This document shows positions 33,156 through 34,210 of a DNA stretch of 34,210 nucleotides, one piece after another. Position 1 is the first letter of the stretch; every line of letters starts with the position of its first letter. The notes beneath the pieces are model-generated. The model was not told where the DNA came from. It worked only from the letters and a program-made list of their open reading frames with translations, and did no database searches. A program made the position numbers and the translations under genes. The stretch is from a virus. The stretch is from positions 1-34,210 of IMG/VR virus record IMGVR_UViG_3300043410_000496; one strand, given 5' to 3'.

Positions 33156-33327
33156 CATATACCCAGGCTCATTTGTATGTCATGTGTGTAAGGCGGAGGT
33201 TAAAACCCTCCGCTCTTACCCAGATCTAAAGAAGCTAACCTGGATGTGTCCAGATAAGCATCTAAGTGAAGTAGATCTTAATACAAAGAAGAAAAAGGGA
33301 GACTATGAGCGAACAGAGCGAGAGTAA
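33142..33327 (+). CDS. Small zinc-ribbon-like protein
   Basis: A 61-residue protein overlapping the recombinase end by 14 bases. It contains C13-x2-C16 (FVCHVCKAEV) and a second pair of possible ligands at C36 and H40 (WMCPDKHLSE), which suggests a zinc ribbon, although with spacing less regular than a classic one. The C-terminus is Lys-rich (NTKKKKGDYERTERE). It could bind DNA or RNA or another replication protein. No family is assigned. AAGGAAAAGG lies upstream of the ATG. Confidence 0.65.
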   Translation: MARYNIYPGSFVCHVCKAEVKTLRSYPDLKKLTWMCPDKHLSEVDLNTKKKKGDYERTERE

Positions 33328-33592
33328 GCGTATTGGAGCAAAGCAGCACAAGAATTCTGGTAGAGGAACTCATAAGGGGGATGCTACATGGGAAAACTTT
33401 ACAGTCGATTTTAAAGAGGTTGGGAAAAGCTTTACTCTTAATAAAGATGTTTGGGCTAAGGCTACTACTGATGCTATCAGGAATGGTAATGATCCTGCTA
33501 TCGTTGTTGTTATTGGCGACAATGCCCCGAAGACAAGATTAGCAATAATTGAACTTTCACTACTTGAACAAATCCTATCCGATGATGTATAA
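33305..33592 (+). CDS. PD-(D/E)xK nuclease, Holliday junction resolvase-like candidate
   Basis: A 95-residue basic-to-neutral protein with the pattern of a small PD-(D/E)xK nuclease: G25-D26 (THKGDATWENF) for the first acidic residue, then D35-F-K37 (TVDFKEVGKSF) for the (D/E)xK part, then a helix (NKDVWAKATTDAIRNG) and a strand (PAIVVVIGDN, RLAIIEL). Small nucleases of this kind in phages act as Holliday junction resolvases or nicking enzymes. It sits between the recombinase and a Cas4/RecB-like gene, which supports a recombination role. The assignment is from motif shape only. Confidence 0.6.
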   Translation: MSEQSESKRIGAKQHKNSGRGTHKGDATWENFTVDFKEVGKSFTLNKDVWAKATTDAIRNGNDPAIVVVIGDNAPKTRLAIIELSLLEQILSDDV

Positions 33593-33593
33593 T
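33564..33593 (+). promoter_or_regulatory. Promoter with TATAAT and -35-like TTGAAC
   Basis: TATAAT (33588-33593), which begins inside the end of the previous gene, preceded by TTGAAC (33564-33569) at 18 bases. The next gene has a Shine-Dalgarno (AAGGAAA, 33610-33616) before ATG 33621, so this is not a leaderless start. Confidence 0.5.
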
Positions 33594-33620
33594 AGATATA
33601 CAATGTTTTAAGGAAACTAA

Positions 33621-33926
33621 ATGGAACAAGAAAAAACGACAATTGACATGATCAACGGTCTCTCAGAGATTGCTGACTTTATGAATGATGAAGAGCTTAC
33701 GACAGCTCTAACATTCATTGCCAAACTAATTATCAAACCAGATATTCCACTAAATGTTGCTACAGTAGAGATTGTACGCCTTCAGGCTATTGCAGCTAAG
33801 ATGGCATTCAAAGCTACTTGGATGGTAAACGTAGATAAAGGAGACAGAGCAAAGAAGAATATTTACTTCACTGCAGCGGAAGCAATCAATGAACTGGTTG
33901 CAGCCCTAAAGTATATTGCTCGTTAA
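33621..33926 (+). CDS. Helical protein of unknown function
   Basis: A 101-residue, almost entirely helical protein (MINGLSEIADFMNDEELTTA, ATVEIVRLQAIAAKMAFKAT) ending with EAINELVAALKYIAR. The regular amphipathic helices suggest a small helical bundle that binds a partner protein or dimerises. No catalytic or DNA-binding motif is evident. It has its own promoter and ribosome binding site between the resolvase candidate and the Cas4-like gene, so a role in DNA processing is possible only by position. Confidence 0.7.
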   Translation: MEQEKTTIDMINGLSEIADFMNDEELTTALTFIAKLIIKPDIPLNVATVEIVRLQAIAAKMAFKATWMVNVDKGDRAKKNIYFTAAEAINELVAALKYIAR

Positions 33927-33931
33927 AAATT

Positions 33932-34210
33932 ATGGCTAAAAATTTATTGCAGCAGGTAATGCTAAAGAAGATGGAAAACGGTCCAGAATCAAAACCATCA
34001 TTTCTTGACAAAGAAGCATTAATTGCAAAGATCAACTCTGGGTATACAGTTAATCGTGTAACCAAGTTCACACAGAAAAAGTCATTTGCACCAAGCACAA
34101 TCGCATTCTCTCATGGAGAATGCCCTCGTTACTGGTATCTAGCATTCAACGGTGCTGACTTCACCGATAATGCAGATGCATATGGTGCAGCAAACATGAC
34201 TTCTGGAACT
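33932..34210 (+). CDS. Cas4/RecB-like exonuclease, N-terminal part (right edge partial)
   Basis: An open frame of 93 codons running off the window: it starts MAKNLLQQVMLKKMENGPES and ends at GAANMTSGT. The stretch APSTIAFSHGECPRYWYLAF (about residues 59-78) is like the N-terminal C-P-R-x-W-Y-L motif of Cas4 and RecB-type nucleases, where the Cys is the first iron-sulfur ligand. The nuclease motifs and remaining cysteines would be beyond the window. Phages use such enzymes to trim DNA ends for recombination. The start lies five bases after the previous stop, with no strong ribosome binding site. Confidence 0.65.
   Translation, partial: MAKNLLQQVMLKKMENGPESKPSFLDKEALIAKINSGYTVNRVTKFTQKKSFAPSTIAFSHGECPRYWYLAFNGADFTDNADAYGAANMTSGT

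Noticed and set aside
33932-34210. Cas4-like start taken as a sign of a CRISPR locus.
   Set aside because: No repeats or other cas genes are seen; Cas4/RecB-type nucleases are common in phages as recombination exonucleases.
1-34210. tRNA genes, insertion sequences and CRISPR arrays.
   Set aside because: No cloverleaf-like stretch was seen in the short gaps, no transposase, and no regularly spaced repeats.

Overview
The window is a contiguous piece of a tailed double-stranded DNA phage with a long non-contractile tail (siphovirus type). All genes lie on the + strand and are packed almost without gaps. The first reading frame (1-114) and the last (33932-34210) are cut by the window edges, so this is an internal segment of a larger genome. 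Base composition is moderately AT-rich by eye. Bacterial -10 boxes placed a few bases before ATG codons, a NrdH redoxin and a DnaE-type polymerase fit a low-GC actinobacterial host best, but that is an inference and another Gram-positive host is possible.

Layout. 1-6772: head genes (unknown partial gene, small unknown gene, portal, prohead protease with a nested scaffold, HK97-fold capsid, two acidic paralogous small proteins, connector and stopper candidates). 6769-9786: neck and tail-tube genes (gp10-like protein, tail terminator candidate, major tail protein, two paralogous tail assembly chaperone candidates). 9815-24032: a 2115-residue tape measure protein, tail tip/hub proteins and small beta-rich receptor-binding candidates. 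24032-24562: a helix-turn-helix DNA-binding protein at the boundary of the two modules. 24585-34210: replication, nucleotide and recombination genes (DnaB helicase, CHC2 primase, T4 gp32-like ssDNA-binding protein, DnaE polymerase, MazG-like pyrophosphohydrolase, NrdH, RecA-like protein, zinc-ribbon protein, PD-(D/E)xK nuclease candidate, Cas4/RecB-like nuclease start). No tRNA, CRISPR array, integrase, lysin or holin was found. No gap between genes exceeds about 110 bases.

How it works together. The head genes build a procapsid around a scaffold that seems to be made from an internal start in the protease gene. Connector, stopper and terminator proteins join it to a tail tube whose length is set by the tape measure, about 0.3 um by the usual 0.15 nm per residue rule. 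The right-hand module encodes most of a replisome plus recombination and nucleotide functions.

Most notable points: (1) the two tail assembly chaperone genes are separate paralogues, which would replace the usual programmed frameshift; (2) many genes are preceded by an extended -10 box 6-8 bases before the ATG, predicting leaderless mRNAs, whereas the replication module has complete -35/-10 promoters, one of them inside the regulator gene; (3) a scaffold is nested in frame inside the protease gene; (4) the replisome is mosaic: DnaE, DnaB, DnaG and RecA types combined with a gp32-type zinc ssDNA-binding protein.
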